A DNA stretch of 64,000 nt from Gordonia sihwensis NBRC 108236 (GTDB lineage Bacteria; Actinomycetota; Actinomycetes; Mycobacteriales; Mycobacteriaceae): the NCBI RefSeq assembly GCF_000333035.1, contig NZ_BANU01000001.1, positions 1 to 64,000 of the forward strand, read 5' to 3'. The notes beneath the pieces are model-generated. The model was given only the letters and a program-made list of their open reading frames with translations. It had not been told where the DNA came from and did not search any database. Numbering within the stretch: the first letter of the stretch is position 1; every line of letters begins with the position of its first letter. The translations under genes and the position numbers were made by a program. Of this stretch, positions 25,051 to 33,631 are shown one piece after another.

Positions 25051-26154
25051 TCAGCGGGGAAGCGCGGCCAGGCGCGCGTGCGCTTGCGTCATGATCGAGG
25101 TGATCAGTTCCGCGCAGGACGGCAGATCGTCGATCATGCCGACCACCTGGCCGGACGCGAGCACGCCGGCGTCGGTGTTGCCGTCGACCAATCCGGCCTT
25201 GAGCAGCATCGGGGTGTTGCCTGCCATGATGATCTGCTGCCAGGTCCGCTCGCCCGACTTCTTCATCGACGCACCGTCGCGCAGCATGGTGGTCCACTTC
25301 ATACCGGTGAGCTGCTTGAACTCGTTGGCGTTGCGCGCCGCGGCCAGCAGCGCCTTCGCGCGGGAACCGCTTTCGAGGGCGTTGACGAGCTCGGTCCGCA
25401 GCACGCGGTGCGGCATGCCGTCCACCTTGAGCGACACCACCGTGTCGTTCAGTCCGCGTTTGAGGTATTCGCGCTTGACGCTGTCCGGGACGGCGGAGTC
25501 ACTGGTCAGGAGGAACCGGGTGCCCATCGCTATGCCTTCGGCGCCGTAGGCGAGTGCGGCCACCAGACCGCGACCGTCGAAGAAGCCGCCGGCGGCGATC
25601 ACCGGGATCGACGTCGGCCCGTCGCCGCCGCCGAGGGCGTCGATCACCGACGGCAGCAGCAGCGTGGTCGCCACGCCGCCGGTGTGGCCGCCGCCCTCGC
25701 CGCCCTGCACGATGACGGCGTCGGCGCCCCATGACGCGACCTTCACCGCGTGCTTGGCGGCGCCGATCGACGGCACCACCACCAGGCCGTTGTCCTTCAG
25801 CTTCGCGATCAGCTCCTTCTTCGGAGCCAGCGCGAACGAGGCGACCTTCACGCCTTCGCGGATCATCAGATCCACGCGCTCGGCCGCATCGGTCGCGTCC
25901 GCGCGCAGGTTGACCCCGAAGGGCTTGTCGGTCAGCGACTTGGTCTTCTTGATCGCGAACTCGAGTTCGTCGTAGGTCATCGTCGCCGATGCGAGGATGC
26001 CCAGTCCGCCGGCTTCGGCGGTGGCGGCCGTCAGTGACGGTCCGGAGACCCAGCCCATGCCGGTCTGCACGATCGGATAGTCGATGCCGACCAGTTCGGT
26101 GAAGCGAGTCGACAGCGGAGCCGCGGGCGCCGGTCCGTTGTGAGGCGCGGTCAC
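25051..26154 (-). CDS. ipdC: IpdC, NAD(P)H-dependent flavin reductase of steroid ring C/D degradation
   Basis: Nitronate-monooxygenase-fold FMN protein of 367 residues. The start is GTG 26154, overlapping the ipdB stop. The barrel motifs are DYPIVQTGMGWVSGP, VIVQGGEGGGHTG (phosphate site) and PVIAAGGFFDGRGL. Order echA20-ipdA-ipdB-ipdC is that of Rv3550-Rv3553. In the known pathway IpdC works near IpdAB in breakdown of methylindane-carboxyl-CoA intermediates from HIP. It is the last gene of the operon, closed by a hairpin. Confidence 0.93.
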   Translation of the reverse strand: MTAPHNGPAPAAPLSTRFTELVGIDYPIVQTGMGWVSGPSLTAATAEAGGLGILASATMTYDELEFAIKKTKSLTDKPFGVNLRADATDAAERVDLMIREGVKVASFALAPKKELIAKLKDNGLVVVPSIGAAKHAVKVASWGADAVIVQGGEGGGHTGGVATTLLLPSVIDALGGGDGPTSIPVIAAGGFFDGRGLVAALAYGAEGIAMGTRFLLTSDSAVPDSVKREYLKRGLNDTVVSLKVDGMPHRVLRTELVNALESGSRAKALLAAARNANEFKQLTGMKWTTMLRDGASMKKSGERTWQQIIMAGNTPMLLKAGLVDGNTDAGVLASGQVVGMIDDLPSCAELITSIMTQAHARLAALPR

Positions 26155-26918
26155 GACCGGACCTCGCGGTCGCGGAGATTCCTGGGGTCGAGGACCTCGC
26201 GGATGATCCGCAACTGTTCGTCGGTCGGGTCCGCGGTGGCCGGGGCCGATTCGAGGTCGGCCACCGGGAAGCCGGTGGCGTCGGCGACCGCCTCCGGCGT
26301 CACGCCCGGATGCAGCGACAGGGCCCGCATGGTGTGGCCGGGTCCGCGGAAGTCGAAAACGCCGAGGTTGGTGACCACTCGGTGGATGTTCAGATCGTCG
26401 AAGGCGGGATTGCGCTCGTCCACCTTGTCGAAGCCGACGCCGGAGACGATGTCGACCCGCTCCGGGAACACCCGAGCCGTATGGTTCCCGACCCAGTAGC
26501 TGGTCGGGTGGTTGATGGTGTTGCCGGGAGCGCCGCGCACGCCGAACATCTGGCGAGTCGGCTGCTGCAGCGGACCGAACGCCGAGAGGTTCTGGTTTCC
26601 GTAGCGGTCGATCTGGTTGGCGCCCATCACCACGTGCCGCCGGCCGGAGGCGACCACGTCGAACACCTTGCGGAAGGGCATCCACCCTTCCACCGGACCC
26701 GACTGGCCCACCGCGGGTGTGTCGGCCAGGATGAGCGCTTCGCCGTCGGTGATGAGCAGATCGGGTTCGGTGGTCAGTCGCGCCAGCCGGGCGCCGATCA
26801 GCGGAGTGGTGGCCATCGGCGACGCCATGATCTCGCCCGCGCCGGTGAAGATGTCGGCACACGCCGCGACGCAGTACTCGGCGCGGGTGATGACAGCGGT
26901 GGTCTCGGGACTGCTCAC
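26151..26918 (-). CDS. ipdB: COCHEA-CoA hydrolase beta subunit
   Basis: CoA-transferase-fold subunit of 255 residues. The start is GTG 26918, overlapping the ipdA stop as GTGA. Features are YCVAACADIFTGAGEIMASPM near the N-terminus and GRRHVVMGANQIDRYGNQNLSAFG in the middle. With IpdA it forms the hydrolase that opens steroid ring C. The fold is that of class I CoA transferases, but the reaction is C-C hydrolysis. Confidence 0.94.
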   Translation of the reverse strand: MSSPETTAVITRAEYCVAACADIFTGAGEIMASPMATTPLIGARLARLTTEPDLLITDGEALILADTPAVGQSGPVEGWMPFRKVFDVVASGRRHVVMGANQIDRYGNQNLSAFGPLQQPTRQMFGVRGAPGNTINHPTSYWVGNHTARVFPERVDIVSGVGFDKVDERNPAFDDLNIHRVVTNLGVFDFRGPGHTMRALSLHPGVTPEAVADATGFPVADLESAPATADPTDEQLRIIREVLDPRNLRDREVRS

Positions 26919-27811
26919 TTGGCTTCCTCCTGCTCGGCCTGCCACTTGGCGACCTCGGTCTGGTATCCGGCCTCGTCGACGTCGAGGAAGCGGGTCTTGA
27001 ACGCCGACCAGCTCTCGTCGTCTGCCGCAGAGGTCGCGTAGTGCTTCAGGAACGCGTTGTCGCGGCCGTATCCGCCCGCGAAGGTGAAGTGTGCGCCGTT
27101 CGGGGTGTGGACCACGCGGTCGACGTTCATCCGGTTGATCAGAAGACGTTCGCGGGCGACGGAGTCCACCAGTTCCTCGGTGGGGACCACCTGGTCGGCT
27201 TCCAGATAGCGGCGCCGCGCCGCGGCCAGGTACAGATCGTCGAAGTACGGATCGACTCCGGTGTAGGCGGCGTTCCCGTGAGGATCGGCGATGTCGAGGT
27301 GGACGAATGCCGCGTCGAGCTCGAGCGCGGGCATCGCGATGAGAGTCTGGGTGCGTCCGTCGGCATCCGGATACGGGGATTCGACGGTTTTGAGCTCGCC
27401 TTCCCAGAAATCGGGGACGGCGGAGCCGAGTCCGGCGCGGATGGGCAGGAAGGGCAGGCGTGCGGCGGCGGCCTCCAGGCCGCACTTGACCATGCCCTCG
27501 TCCATCTCGCGGGCCTCGATGGCGCCGGACAGACGCGCCTTGGCGAACCAGGGATCGTAGAACGGTGCGGCGTCGAGGGAGACGAAGCCGTAGTACGCGC
27601 GCTTCACCTTGCCCGCCGCGCACAGCAGCCCGAGGTCGGCGCCGCCGTAGGTCACCACGGTCAGATCCTTCACATCCGAGCGGGCGATGGCGCGGACCAG
27701 CGCCATCGGCTTGCGCCGGGAGCCCCAGCCGCCGATGCCGATCGTCATGCCGTCGCGCAGTTCGGCGACCACGTCGTCGAGGCTCGACGTCTTGTCAGTC
27801 TTGGTGGCCAT
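26915..27811 (-). CDS. ipdA: COCHEA-CoA hydrolase alpha subunit
   Basis: CoA-transferase-fold subunit of 298 residues. The CoA-binding loop GMTIGIGGWGSRRKPMALVRA is at about residues 21-41, and ELDAAFVHLDIADPHGNAAYTG is typical of the alpha subunit. It pairs with IpdB. echA20 ends 6 bp upstream and ipdB overlaps downstream, so stoichiometric translation is likely. Confidence 0.94.
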   Translation of the reverse strand: MATKTDKTSSLDDVVAELRDGMTIGIGGWGSRRKPMALVRAIARSDVKDLTVVTYGGADLGLLCAAGKVKRAYYGFVSLDAAPFYDPWFAKARLSGAIEAREMDEGMVKCGLEAAAARLPFLPIRAGLGSAVPDFWEGELKTVESPYPDADGRTQTLIAMPALELDAAFVHLDIADPHGNAAYTGVDPYFDDLYLAAARRRYLEADQVVPTEELVDSVARERLLINRMNVDRVVHTPNGAHFTFAGGYGRDNAFLKHYATSAADDESWSAFKTRFLDVDEAGYQTEVAKWQAEQEEAK

Positions 27812-27817
27812 TCGGTG

Positions 27818-28579
27818 TCAGTTCCCCTTCAGTGTCTTACCGGTCTCGACGAACGCGTCGCGGTGCTCGTCGGCCACTCCGGCCAGATTCAGTTCGTACG
27901 TGTAACGCTGCTCGAGCAGATAGCTGGTCTTGACGTCCACCGGATCGATACCGTTGATCGCCGCCTTGGCCGCCCGGATGACACGCGTGTCCTTGGCGTC
28001 GATCAGACGGGCGACCTCGAGCGCGGTCTCCAGCAGTTCCTCTCGCGGGACGGCCTTGTAGCAGGAGCCGAACTGCACCAGCTGCTGCGCGGTCACGTTC
28101 TGCGCGGTGTAGTACAGCGTCCGCATCAGGTGCTGCGGCACCAGGCGTGCCAGATGCGTGGCCGCGCCGAGCGCACCGCGATCGACCTCCGGCAGGCCGA
28201 AGACGGCGTCGTCGGAGGCGACGATCACGTCGGCGTTGCCGACCAGGCCGATGCCGCCGCCCACGCAGAAACCGTTGACCGCGACGATCACCGGGACCTC
28301 GCAGTCGTACACGGCGGAGAAGGCTGCGGCGCACCCGCGGTTGGCGTCGATCAGGGCACCGAAACCGGTGGTCTGCTGCATCTCCTTGATGTCGACGCCC
28401 GCATTGAAGCCGCGTCCCTCTGCTCGCAGGATGACCACGGAGGTCTCCGGATCGGCGCCTGCGGCACTGATCGCGTCGGCGAGTTCGAACCATGCGGCGC
28501 TGGGCAGCGCGTTGACCGGCGGAAAGTCGACCGTCACGGTGACGATGCCGGATTCGGCGCGGGCGGTGGTGATCGGCAC
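27818..28579 (-). CDS. echA20: EchA20, ring D hydrolase (crotonase family)
   Basis: A 253-residue crotonase. GTG 28579 is chosen for AAAGGAG five bases upstream; an in-frame extension to 28630 would cross the operator. Oxyanion segments are EGRGFNAGVDIKEM and VNGFCVGGGIGLVGNADV. EchA20 hydrolytically opens ring D of a CoA-thioester diketone derived from HIP. It leads the echA20-ipdA-ipdB-ipdC operon and shares an 79-bp divergent promoter region with ipdF. Confidence 0.92.
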   Translation of the reverse strand: MPITTARAESGIVTVTVDFPPVNALPSAAWFELADAISAAGADPETSVVILRAEGRGFNAGVDIKEMQQTTGFGALIDANRGCAAAFSAVYDCEVPVIVAVNGFCVGGGIGLVGNADVIVASDDAVFGLPEVDRGALGAATHLARLVPQHLMRTLYYTAQNVTAQQLVQFGSCYKAVPREELLETALEVARLIDAKDTRVIRAAKAAINGIDPVDVKTSYLLEQRYTYELNLAGVADEHRDAFVETGKTLKGN

Positions 28580-28622
28580 ACCGACTCCTTTGTCTGGGCT
28601 GGGTGGGGCTCTGACGAGCCAC

Positions 28623-28638
28623 CCAAGCAAATGCTTGG
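28623..28638. promoter_or_regulatory. palindromic operator between echA20 and ipdF (KstR2-type candidate)
   Basis: CCAAGCA-AA-TGCTTGG is a perfect 16-bp palindrome in the divergent promoter region. Genes on both sides belong to the KstR2 regulon in M. tuberculosis. The arms contain CAAG/CTTG, but they are spaced more widely than in the 14-bp KstR2 motif I recall (AnCAAGnnCTTGnT). kstR2 is not in this window. Confidence 0.6.
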
Positions 28639-28658
28639 TTGTTTGTTACAGTAGCACC

Positions 28659-29438
28659 ATGACCGAAGCAGTGCACGGCCCGGTGAATCTGGGGCTGGCA
28701 GGGAGAATCGTCCTGATCACCGGCGGTGTCCGCGGGGTGGGCGCGGGAATCGCGCAAGTGCTCGACGACCTCGGCGCCACGCCCGTCGTCTGCGCTAGAC
28801 GCCCGGGCGACGACGACCGCGAGTTCTATCCCTGCGACGTCCGCGACGGTGATGCGGTGGCCTCGATGATCGAGCAGATCGTCGCCGCGCACGGCAGGCT
28901 CGACGGCGTGGTGAACAACGCGGGCGGCTCGCCGTTCGCGCCGGCCGCGGATGCCTCCGACAACTTCTCCCGGAAGATCGTCGAACTCAATCTCGTCGCG
29001 CCGCTGATCGTCGCGCGCGCCGCGCACCGAGTGATGTCGACCCAGGACGGCGGCGGCGCCATCGTCAACGTGTCGAGCGTCAGCGGGCACCGGCCGTCCC
29101 CGGGCACCGCCGCCTACGGTGCGGCGAAGGCCGGTCTGGACAATCTCACCGAGACGCTCGCCGTCGAATGGGCGCCGTCGGTGCGGGTCAACTCGGTGGT
29201 CTGCGGCCCGGTGCAGACCGAGCTGGCGCATCTGCACTTCGGCGACGAGGCGGGGGTGGCCGCCGTCGGCGCCACCATCCCGATGGGCCGCATGGCCCGG
29301 CCCGCCGACATCGGCAACGCGGTGGCTTTTCTGCTGTCGCCGCTGTCGCAGTACATCACCGGTTCCACCGTCACCGTCCACGGCGGCGGCGAGAAGCCGG
29401 CCTTCCTGTCCGCCGCGAACGCCGGCAACGACGCCTGA
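28659..29438 (+). CDS. ipdF: IpdF-like SDR of HIP degradation
   Basis: Short-chain dehydrogenase of 259 residues. ATG 28659 follows the operator; longer in-frame ORF sequence upstream is antisense to echA20 and rejected. The cofactor motif is ITGGVRGVGAGI, then NNAGG, and the catalytic triad is Ser (NVSSVSG), Tyr and Lys (YGAAKAG). IpdF (Rv3549c) interconverts a hydroxyl and keto group on CoA-linked methylindane intermediates. The divergent pairing with echA20 matches M. tuberculosis. Confidence 0.88.
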   Translation: MTEAVHGPVNLGLAGRIVLITGGVRGVGAGIAQVLDDLGATPVVCARRPGDDDREFYPCDVRDGDAVASMIEQIVAAHGRLDGVVNNAGGSPFAPAADASDNFSRKIVELNLVAPLIVARAAHRVMSTQDGGGAIVNVSSVSGHRPSPGTAAYGAAKAGLDNLTETLAVEWAPSVRVNSVVCGPVQTELAHLHFGDEAGVAAVGATIPMGRMARPADIGNAVAFLLSPLSQYITGSTVTVHGGGEKPAFLSAANAGNDA

Positions 29439-29491
29439 GAACCGCGACGGTCGGGTAACCGCCGCAGACTTCCGAGAGAGAGTGAAGAGCA

Positions 29492-30388
29492 TTGAGCAAC
29501 AAGACCAATGAGGGCCGCGTCGTCATCGTCACCGGTGCCGGCCAAGGGATCGGGCGCGCACACGCGCACGCTTTCGCCGCCGACGGCGCCAAGGTGGTGG
29601 TCAACGACTACGCGGCGGAATCGGCCGCGGCCGTCGTCGACGAGATCAGGGCGGCCGGCGGCGAGGCCGTCGCGGCGGTGGGCGACGTCGCCGACTGGGA
29701 CACCGGCGCCGCGATCGTCGCGACTGCGATCGATGCCTTCGGCCGTCTCGACGCGCTGGTCAACAACGCGGGATTCCTGCGGGACCGGATGCTGCTCTCG
29801 CTGAGTGAGGACGAGTGGGATTCGGTGGTCCGCGTGCACCTCAAGGGGCACTTCGTGATGCTGCGTCATGCCGGAGCGCACTGGCGCGCCCAGGCCAAAG
29901 CCGGTGAACGCGTGCAGGCCCGGATCATCAACACCAGCTCGGGAGCCGGCATCTTCGGCTCGGTGGGGCAGGGCAACTACGCCGCCGCCAAGGCCGCCAT
30001 CGCCGAACTGACGATTCAAGCGGCCGCCGAACTCGGCGGATACGGGGTCACCGTCAACGGCATCGCCCCGGCCGCACGCACTCAGATGACGATGGGTGCG
30101 GGCGAGGCGATGGCCGCGCAGATGGCGGCGCCGGAGGACGGCTCCTTCGACGCGATGGATCCCGCGAACATCTCGCCGCTGGTGGTGTGGCTGGGCTCGC
30201 CGGCGTCGGCCTCCGTCACCGGGCGGCTCTTCGAGGTCGAGGGCGGCCGCGTCACGGTGCTCGACGGCTGGCAGCGTGCGGCCTCGCGCGACAAGGGCGC
30301 GCGCTGGGAGGTCGCGGAGCTGACTCCGGTGGTCGCCGAGCTGATCGACGCTTCACCGGTCCAAGTCAAGGCATACGGCGCCCGCTGA
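29492..30388 (+). CDS. SDR family oxidoreductase (Rv3548c-like)
   Basis: SDR of 298 residues starting at TTG 29492, 54 bp after ipdF. It has TGAGQGIGRAHAHAF at residue 14, NNAGF, Ser in NTSSGAG and YAAAK. It is about as long as, and clearly related to, the hsd4A-like SDR later in this window (shared HWRAxxKA and NTSS regions), the group that includes hydroxyacyl-CoA and 17-hydroxysteroid dehydrogenases. It lies in the ipdF operon, so a CoA-thioester substrate from ring C/D or side chain is likely. Confidence 0.85.
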   Translation: MSNKTNEGRVVIVTGAGQGIGRAHAHAFAADGAKVVVNDYAAESAAAVVDEIRAAGGEAVAAVGDVADWDTGAAIVATAIDAFGRLDALVNNAGFLRDRMLLSLSEDEWDSVVRVHLKGHFVMLRHAGAHWRAQAKAGERVQARIINTSSGAGIFGSVGQGNYAAAKAAIAELTIQAAAELGGYGVTVNGIAPAARTQMTMGAGEAMAAQMAAPEDGSFDAMDPANISPLVVWLGSPASASVTGRLFEVEGGRVTVLDGWQRAASRDKGARWEVAELTPVVAELIDASPVQVKAYGAR

Positions 30389-30400
30389 GAGGGCTCGCAG

Positions 30401-31210
30401 ATGTCTGAGACCGCGGAGGGATCGGTCCGCTACGAAGCGTGCGACGGCGTCGCCGTGGTGACGCTGAACCGGCCCGAGGCGCTGAACGCGATCGACGGGG
30501 CAGTCGCGACCGGGCTGGGGGAGGCGCTGGAGAGGGCCTCCGCCGATCGCGCGGTGCGGGCGGTGGTGCTCACCGGAGCGGGCCGAGCCTTCTGCGCGGG
30601 GGCCGACCTCAAGGCCGTCGCACGCGGTGAGCCGATCATCGACGACACCCATCCGGAGTGGGGGCTGGCGGGGCTGGTGCGGCACTGGACCGACAAGCCG
30701 CTCATCGCGGCGGTCAACGGAACGGCGCTCGGCGGCGGGACCGAACTCGCTCTCGCCTGCGATCTCGTGGTCGCCGCCGACTCCGCGGTCTTCGGACTGC
30801 CCGAGGTGAAACGCGGACTGATCGCCGGTGGCGGCGGTGTGATCCGGTTGGCGCGGCAGCTTCCGCTCAAGCGGGCCCTGGAGATGATCCTCACCGGCGA
30901 CGGGGTCGACGCCGCGACCGCCTGCGAGTGGGGACTGGTCAACCGCGTCGTCCCGGCCGCCGAGGTCCTGGACACCGCGCTCGCATTGGCGCACCGGATA
31001 GCGGCCAACGCACCGCTGGCGGTACAGCTCAGCAAACGCGCCGTCTACCGGACACATCAGGGCCGGTCGGAGTGGGACCCCGAATGGGGCGCCGAAGAGC
31101 CCTGGGCCGTCAATCAGGAGGCCGGGCTCACGGTCCTCGCCTCCGCTGACGCGAGGGAGGGACCGCGCGCGTTCGCCGAGAAGCGCGAACCGGTCTGGCG
31201 CGGAGAGTAG
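30401..31210 (+). CDS. enoyl-CoA hydratase/isomerase (crotonase)
   Basis: A 269-residue crotonase, third gene of the ipdF operon (12 bp after the SDR). Oxyanion-hole motifs are [13 protein letters not shown] and NGTALGGGTELALACD, and the catalytic Glu candidates lie in GGGTELAL and GLPEVKRG. It probably hydrates an enoyl-CoA in steroid breakdown; the exact step is not evident. It is a standard-length hydratase rather than a ring hydrolase like EchA20. Confidence 0.85.
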   Translation: MSETAEGSVRYEACDGVAVVTLNRPEALNAIDGAVATGLGEALERASADRAVRAVVLTGAGRAFCAGADLKAVARGEPIIDDTHPEWGLAGLVRHWTDKPLIAAVNGTALGGGTELALACDLVVAADSAVFGLPEVKRGLIAGGGGVIRLARQLPLKRALEMILTGDGVDAATACEWGLVNRVVPAAEVLDTALALAHRIAANAPLAVQLSKRAVYRTHQGRSEWDPEWGAEEPWAVNQEAGLTVLASADAREGPRAFAEKREPVWRGE

Positions 31211-31232
31211 GTCTCGGGTATCGGCGGTCCGA

Positions 31233-32114
31233 TCAGTGCCTGACCGGGCATCCGGGCGGTGCGAAGGTGCCCATCCGCTCGATGTCGAAGCCGTTCGGAT
31301 AGCTCTTGATCCGGGGCAGATCGTGAACATGTCGCGGCCGCCGACGCCGGGGCAGCAGTGAGACCAGCCGGCCCCGGATTCGGAGGCCTGCCCTCGACGC
31401 GAACCGCAGCGCGGCGGGCGGACGCCGGTAGCCGAAGGCGTCGAGCAGTGCGTCGTCCATCACCGACAGACTGAAGGCGCCGATCAACGGTCGCAGCGGC
31501 GCCGGGTAGAAGGTCTTGAACAGGTCGATCGTCGCGTCGCCGGTGCGGCGGACGCCCGCGGTGCCGCCGGACCGGTAGTGGGCGGCTTCGTACGAGTCCA
31601 TCAGAGCTGCGAACTCCTCGTAGGTCTCCGGTACGTCCTTGATCGCCATGTGTCTGCCGAGTTGCCGGTAGTACAGCACGGTCGCGCGGATCTCGTCGTC
31701 GGTGAGCGGGCGTCTGCCGTAATCGGCGATCCAGCGGACCGGCACGACGACGAAGGTGGCCAGTACGTACCGCATGTCGTCGTTGCTGATCTCGAACATC
31801 TTGTGCATCTGGTTGATCCGGTGAATCGCGGCCCTGCCGTCGGTGCTGTCGAAGCCTTTCAGGAGCGGCACCTCGAGCAGGACGGCGGTGTCGTCGTACC
31901 GCTTCTGCGGTCGGTCGCGGAACTCGCCGGTCCGGTCGAGGAGGTCGCCGATGCTCGGGACCGCGTACGTCCGGAACAGGGCGAAGCTCAGCGCTTGATT
32001 GATGTCCCAGGGGAACTCGTACGTGGCCAGGGCACGGTAGATCTCGTGGAACTCGGTCTCCGGATCCATGCCCGCGGTCCGGGACGGTGTCTGGACCAGC
32101 GTCTTGAGTGTCAT
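31233..32114 (-). CDS. oxygenase MpaB family protein (DUF2236)
   Basis: A 293-residue alpha-helical protein of the MpaB/Lcp-like DUF2236 family, which contains haem-dependent oxygenases such as the latex-clearing protein. ATG 32114 has AGGAG upstream; the longer ORF crosses the divergent promoter. Family-like features are the FEIPWDIN-type N-terminal segment (TYEFPWDINQALSFALFRTY) and HKMF...DDMRYVLATFVVVPVRWI. There is no signal peptide. It is divergent from a TetR gene, its probable regulator. The substrate is unknown. Confidence 0.75.
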   Translation of the reverse strand: MTLKTLVQTPSRTAGMDPETEFHEIYRALATYEFPWDINQALSFALFRTYAVPSIGDLLDRTGEFRDRPQKRYDDTAVLLEVPLLKGFDSTDGRAAIHRINQMHKMFEISNDDMRYVLATFVVVPVRWIADYGRRPLTDDEIRATVLYYRQLGRHMAIKDVPETYEEFAALMDSYEAAHYRSGGTAGVRRTGDATIDLFKTFYPAPLRPLIGAFSLSVMDDALLDAFGYRRPPAALRFASRAGLRIRGRLVSLLPRRRRPRHVHDLPRIKSYPNGFDIERMGTFAPPGCPVRH

Positions 32115-32205
32115 CGGTCGGCTCCTGCCTGTCGGTGAGCTCACTGTAAGTTGAGTTATAGTTTTGTGCAAGGGGTCACGTCGCAGGTGTGGGAGGCGGG
32201 TTCGC
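32115..32205. promoter_or_regulatory. divergent promoter region, MpaB-like / TetR
   Basis: The AT-rich centre (CTGTAAGTTGAGTTATAG, about 32144-32161) contains two TnAGTT-like half sites. This is the likely site where the adjacent TetR controls both genes. No clean palindrome is seen. Confidence 0.4.
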
Positions 32206-32790
32206 ATGGTGAAGAAGCAATCGGTGCCGTCCGAGCATGCGCGCAGGCGGTTTCTGGACGCGGGCCTGGAGGTGCTGGGGGAACACGGGCACGCGGGTCT
32301 CAAACTGGCGCAGGTCTGCCGGGTCGCCGGCACGACGACGGGCAGCTTCTATCACGCCTTCGCGGACTGGGCCGAGTACAAGTCGGCGCTGATCGACTAC
32401 TGGCGAGAGGAACACAGCCGCAGACCGATCGGAGACGCGATCGCCGTCGACGACCCCAGGGAGCGGATCGACTTCCTGATCGGCGTCGGCCTCGGGCTCG
32501 ACCGTGCCTCCGAAGCGGCGATCCGGGTCTGGTCGACCCACGATTCCGGGGTGCGGGCGCACTTGGTGGAGGTCGACCGGGAGCGCGCGGAGGTGATTCG
32601 CGAGACGTCGGCCGAGGTCATCGGTGACGCCGACAGGGCGGAGAAGTTCGCGCAGGTGGCCATGTACCTGCTCATCGGCTACCAGATGGGGACGGTCGAT
32701 TCGCTGGACGCGCTGCGGTTCGGTTTCGAGTCCATGCTGGCCGGCGCAATGGGCGACGGGCCCGGTCCGTCGTGGACCGGGCCCGCCTGA
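32206..32790 (+). CDS. TetR-family regulator
   Basis: A 194-residue TetR. ATG 32206 (MVKKQSVPSEHARRRFLDAGLEVL) with GGGAGG upstream is preferred over the ORF start at 32164. The HTH is LKLAQVCRVAGTTTGSFYHAFADW, in which the usual Y-x-H-F recognition motif reads FYHAF. It probably controls the divergent MpaB-like gene. The last codons form part of a terminator-like hairpin. Confidence 0.88.
   Translation: MVKKQSVPSEHARRRFLDAGLEVLGEHGHAGLKLAQVCRVAGTTTGSFYHAFADWAEYKSALIDYWREEHSRRPIGDAIAVDDPRERIDFLIGVGLGLDRASEAAIRVWSTHDSGVRAHLVEVDRERAEVIRETSAEVIGDADRAEKFAQVAMYLLIGYQMGTVDSLDALRFGFESMLAGAMGDGPGPSWTGPA
32758..32784. terminator. hairpin inside the 3' end of the TetR gene
   Basis: GGGCCCGGTCC-GTCGT-GGACCGGGCCC is a perfect 11-pair stem just before the TGA at 32788. 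It lies between convergent genes and could end transcription from both sides. Confidence 0.6.
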
Positions 32791-32809
32791 GGGTCTGCAG
32801 GGTGCCGCG

Positions 32810-33466
32810 TCAGGCGCTGGGGGCCCGCACCACCATCGGGACGCCGGGGAACAGCGCTGCCATCTCCGAGCGCGACTTGCGCAGCGCCGCAGTGCCGTAA
32901 CCGCGCTTGCGTGATTCCGGGCGAATCCAGATGCGGACGTCGACCTCTCCGTCGTTCAGCTCGCCGAAGACGATGCCCACCTTCTGGTCGCCTTCCACGG
33001 CCACCAGCCAGACGGCGTCTTCGGCGTCGACGCGGTCGACGCCCTTGGTGATCTCGTCTGCGACGTCCCCGGCCGGCGCGCCCGACCCGTCGCCTGCGAC
33101 ACCCTGTTCGGCGGTGCGTTCGGCGAACAGATCGGCGTCGTCGTCGGCGGAGAAGGGACGGAGGTCGAGGCTGTCGCCCGAACTCGCCGGCCGCTCGGCG
33201 AGCGTGAAGGTGATCTCCTCGTTGAGATTGTCGAGTTCGGCCTGGTTGTGGCGCCGCTCGGTCTTGGTGAGCTGGTAGAAGGACATGTTCAGGACCGCTT
33301 CCGCGCCCAGTTTCGACTTGCCGAGAAGGTCGGCGATCGCAGTCGCCGCGGCATCGCGATCCTCTGCGTCGACGATCGCGTCGAGTACCTCGTGCCGCCG
33401 CTCCATCGCGGTCAACAGCGCGTCGGTGATGTCTCGTCGGGTTGCTGCCTGGTCCAGATCCGTCAT
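32810..33466 (-). CDS. GNAT acetyltransferase fused to a GyrA-tail-like helical domain
   Basis: A 218-residue two-part protein. Residues about 12-85 (MERRHEVLDAIVDAEDR..., LGKSKLGAEAVLNMSF, YQLTKTERRHNQAELDNLNEEI) follow the pattern of the GyrA/ParC segment that reads DxLDEVIALIRxSxT...QAxAILDMxLxxLTxLE...E. Residues about 95-218 look like a GNAT fold: VWLVAVEGDQKVGIVFGE, VRIWIRPESRKRGYGTAALR (acetyl-CoA loop RKRGYG). The GyrA catalytic Tyr domain is absent. The fusion could modify or bind topoisomerase or DNA, but no function is shown. It lies alone, convergent to the TetR gene. Confidence 0.7.
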   Translation of the reverse strand: MTDLDQAATRRDITDALLTAMERRHEVLDAIVDAEDRDAAATAIADLLGKSKLGAEAVLNMSFYQLTKTERRHNQAELDNLNEEITFTLAERPASSGDSLDLRPFSADDDADLFAERTAEQGVAGDGSGAPAGDVADEITKGVDRVDAEDAVWLVAVEGDQKVGIVFGELNDGEVDVRIWIRPESRKRGYGTAALRKSRSEMAALFPGVPMVVRAPSA

Positions 33467-33617
33467 ATCTCGATACTAGGTCCGATCCCGGCCGAACGGT
33501 TGGACTTCTTTTCGCCGGTCGCGATCTCGGCGCTCTTTTCGTGACGGGATCCCGAATCGGAGACGTCTCGAGAGAGTCTGTGCGGCAACAGTTTTCGATC
33601 GAGCGCTTCCAGTCAGC

Positions 33618-33631
33618 TAGAACACGTTCTA
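33618..33631. promoter_or_regulatory. KstR operator upstream of fadD
   Basis: TAGAACACGTTCTA is a perfect match to the KstR consensus TnnAACnnGTTnnA and fully palindromic. It ends 12 bp before the ATG of the acyl-CoA ligase gene. Confidence 0.92.

Noticed and set aside
28158..28658. 167-codon upstream extension of the ipdF frame
   Set aside because: It is antisense to echA20 and crosses the operator; the SDR fold begins normally from ATG 28659.
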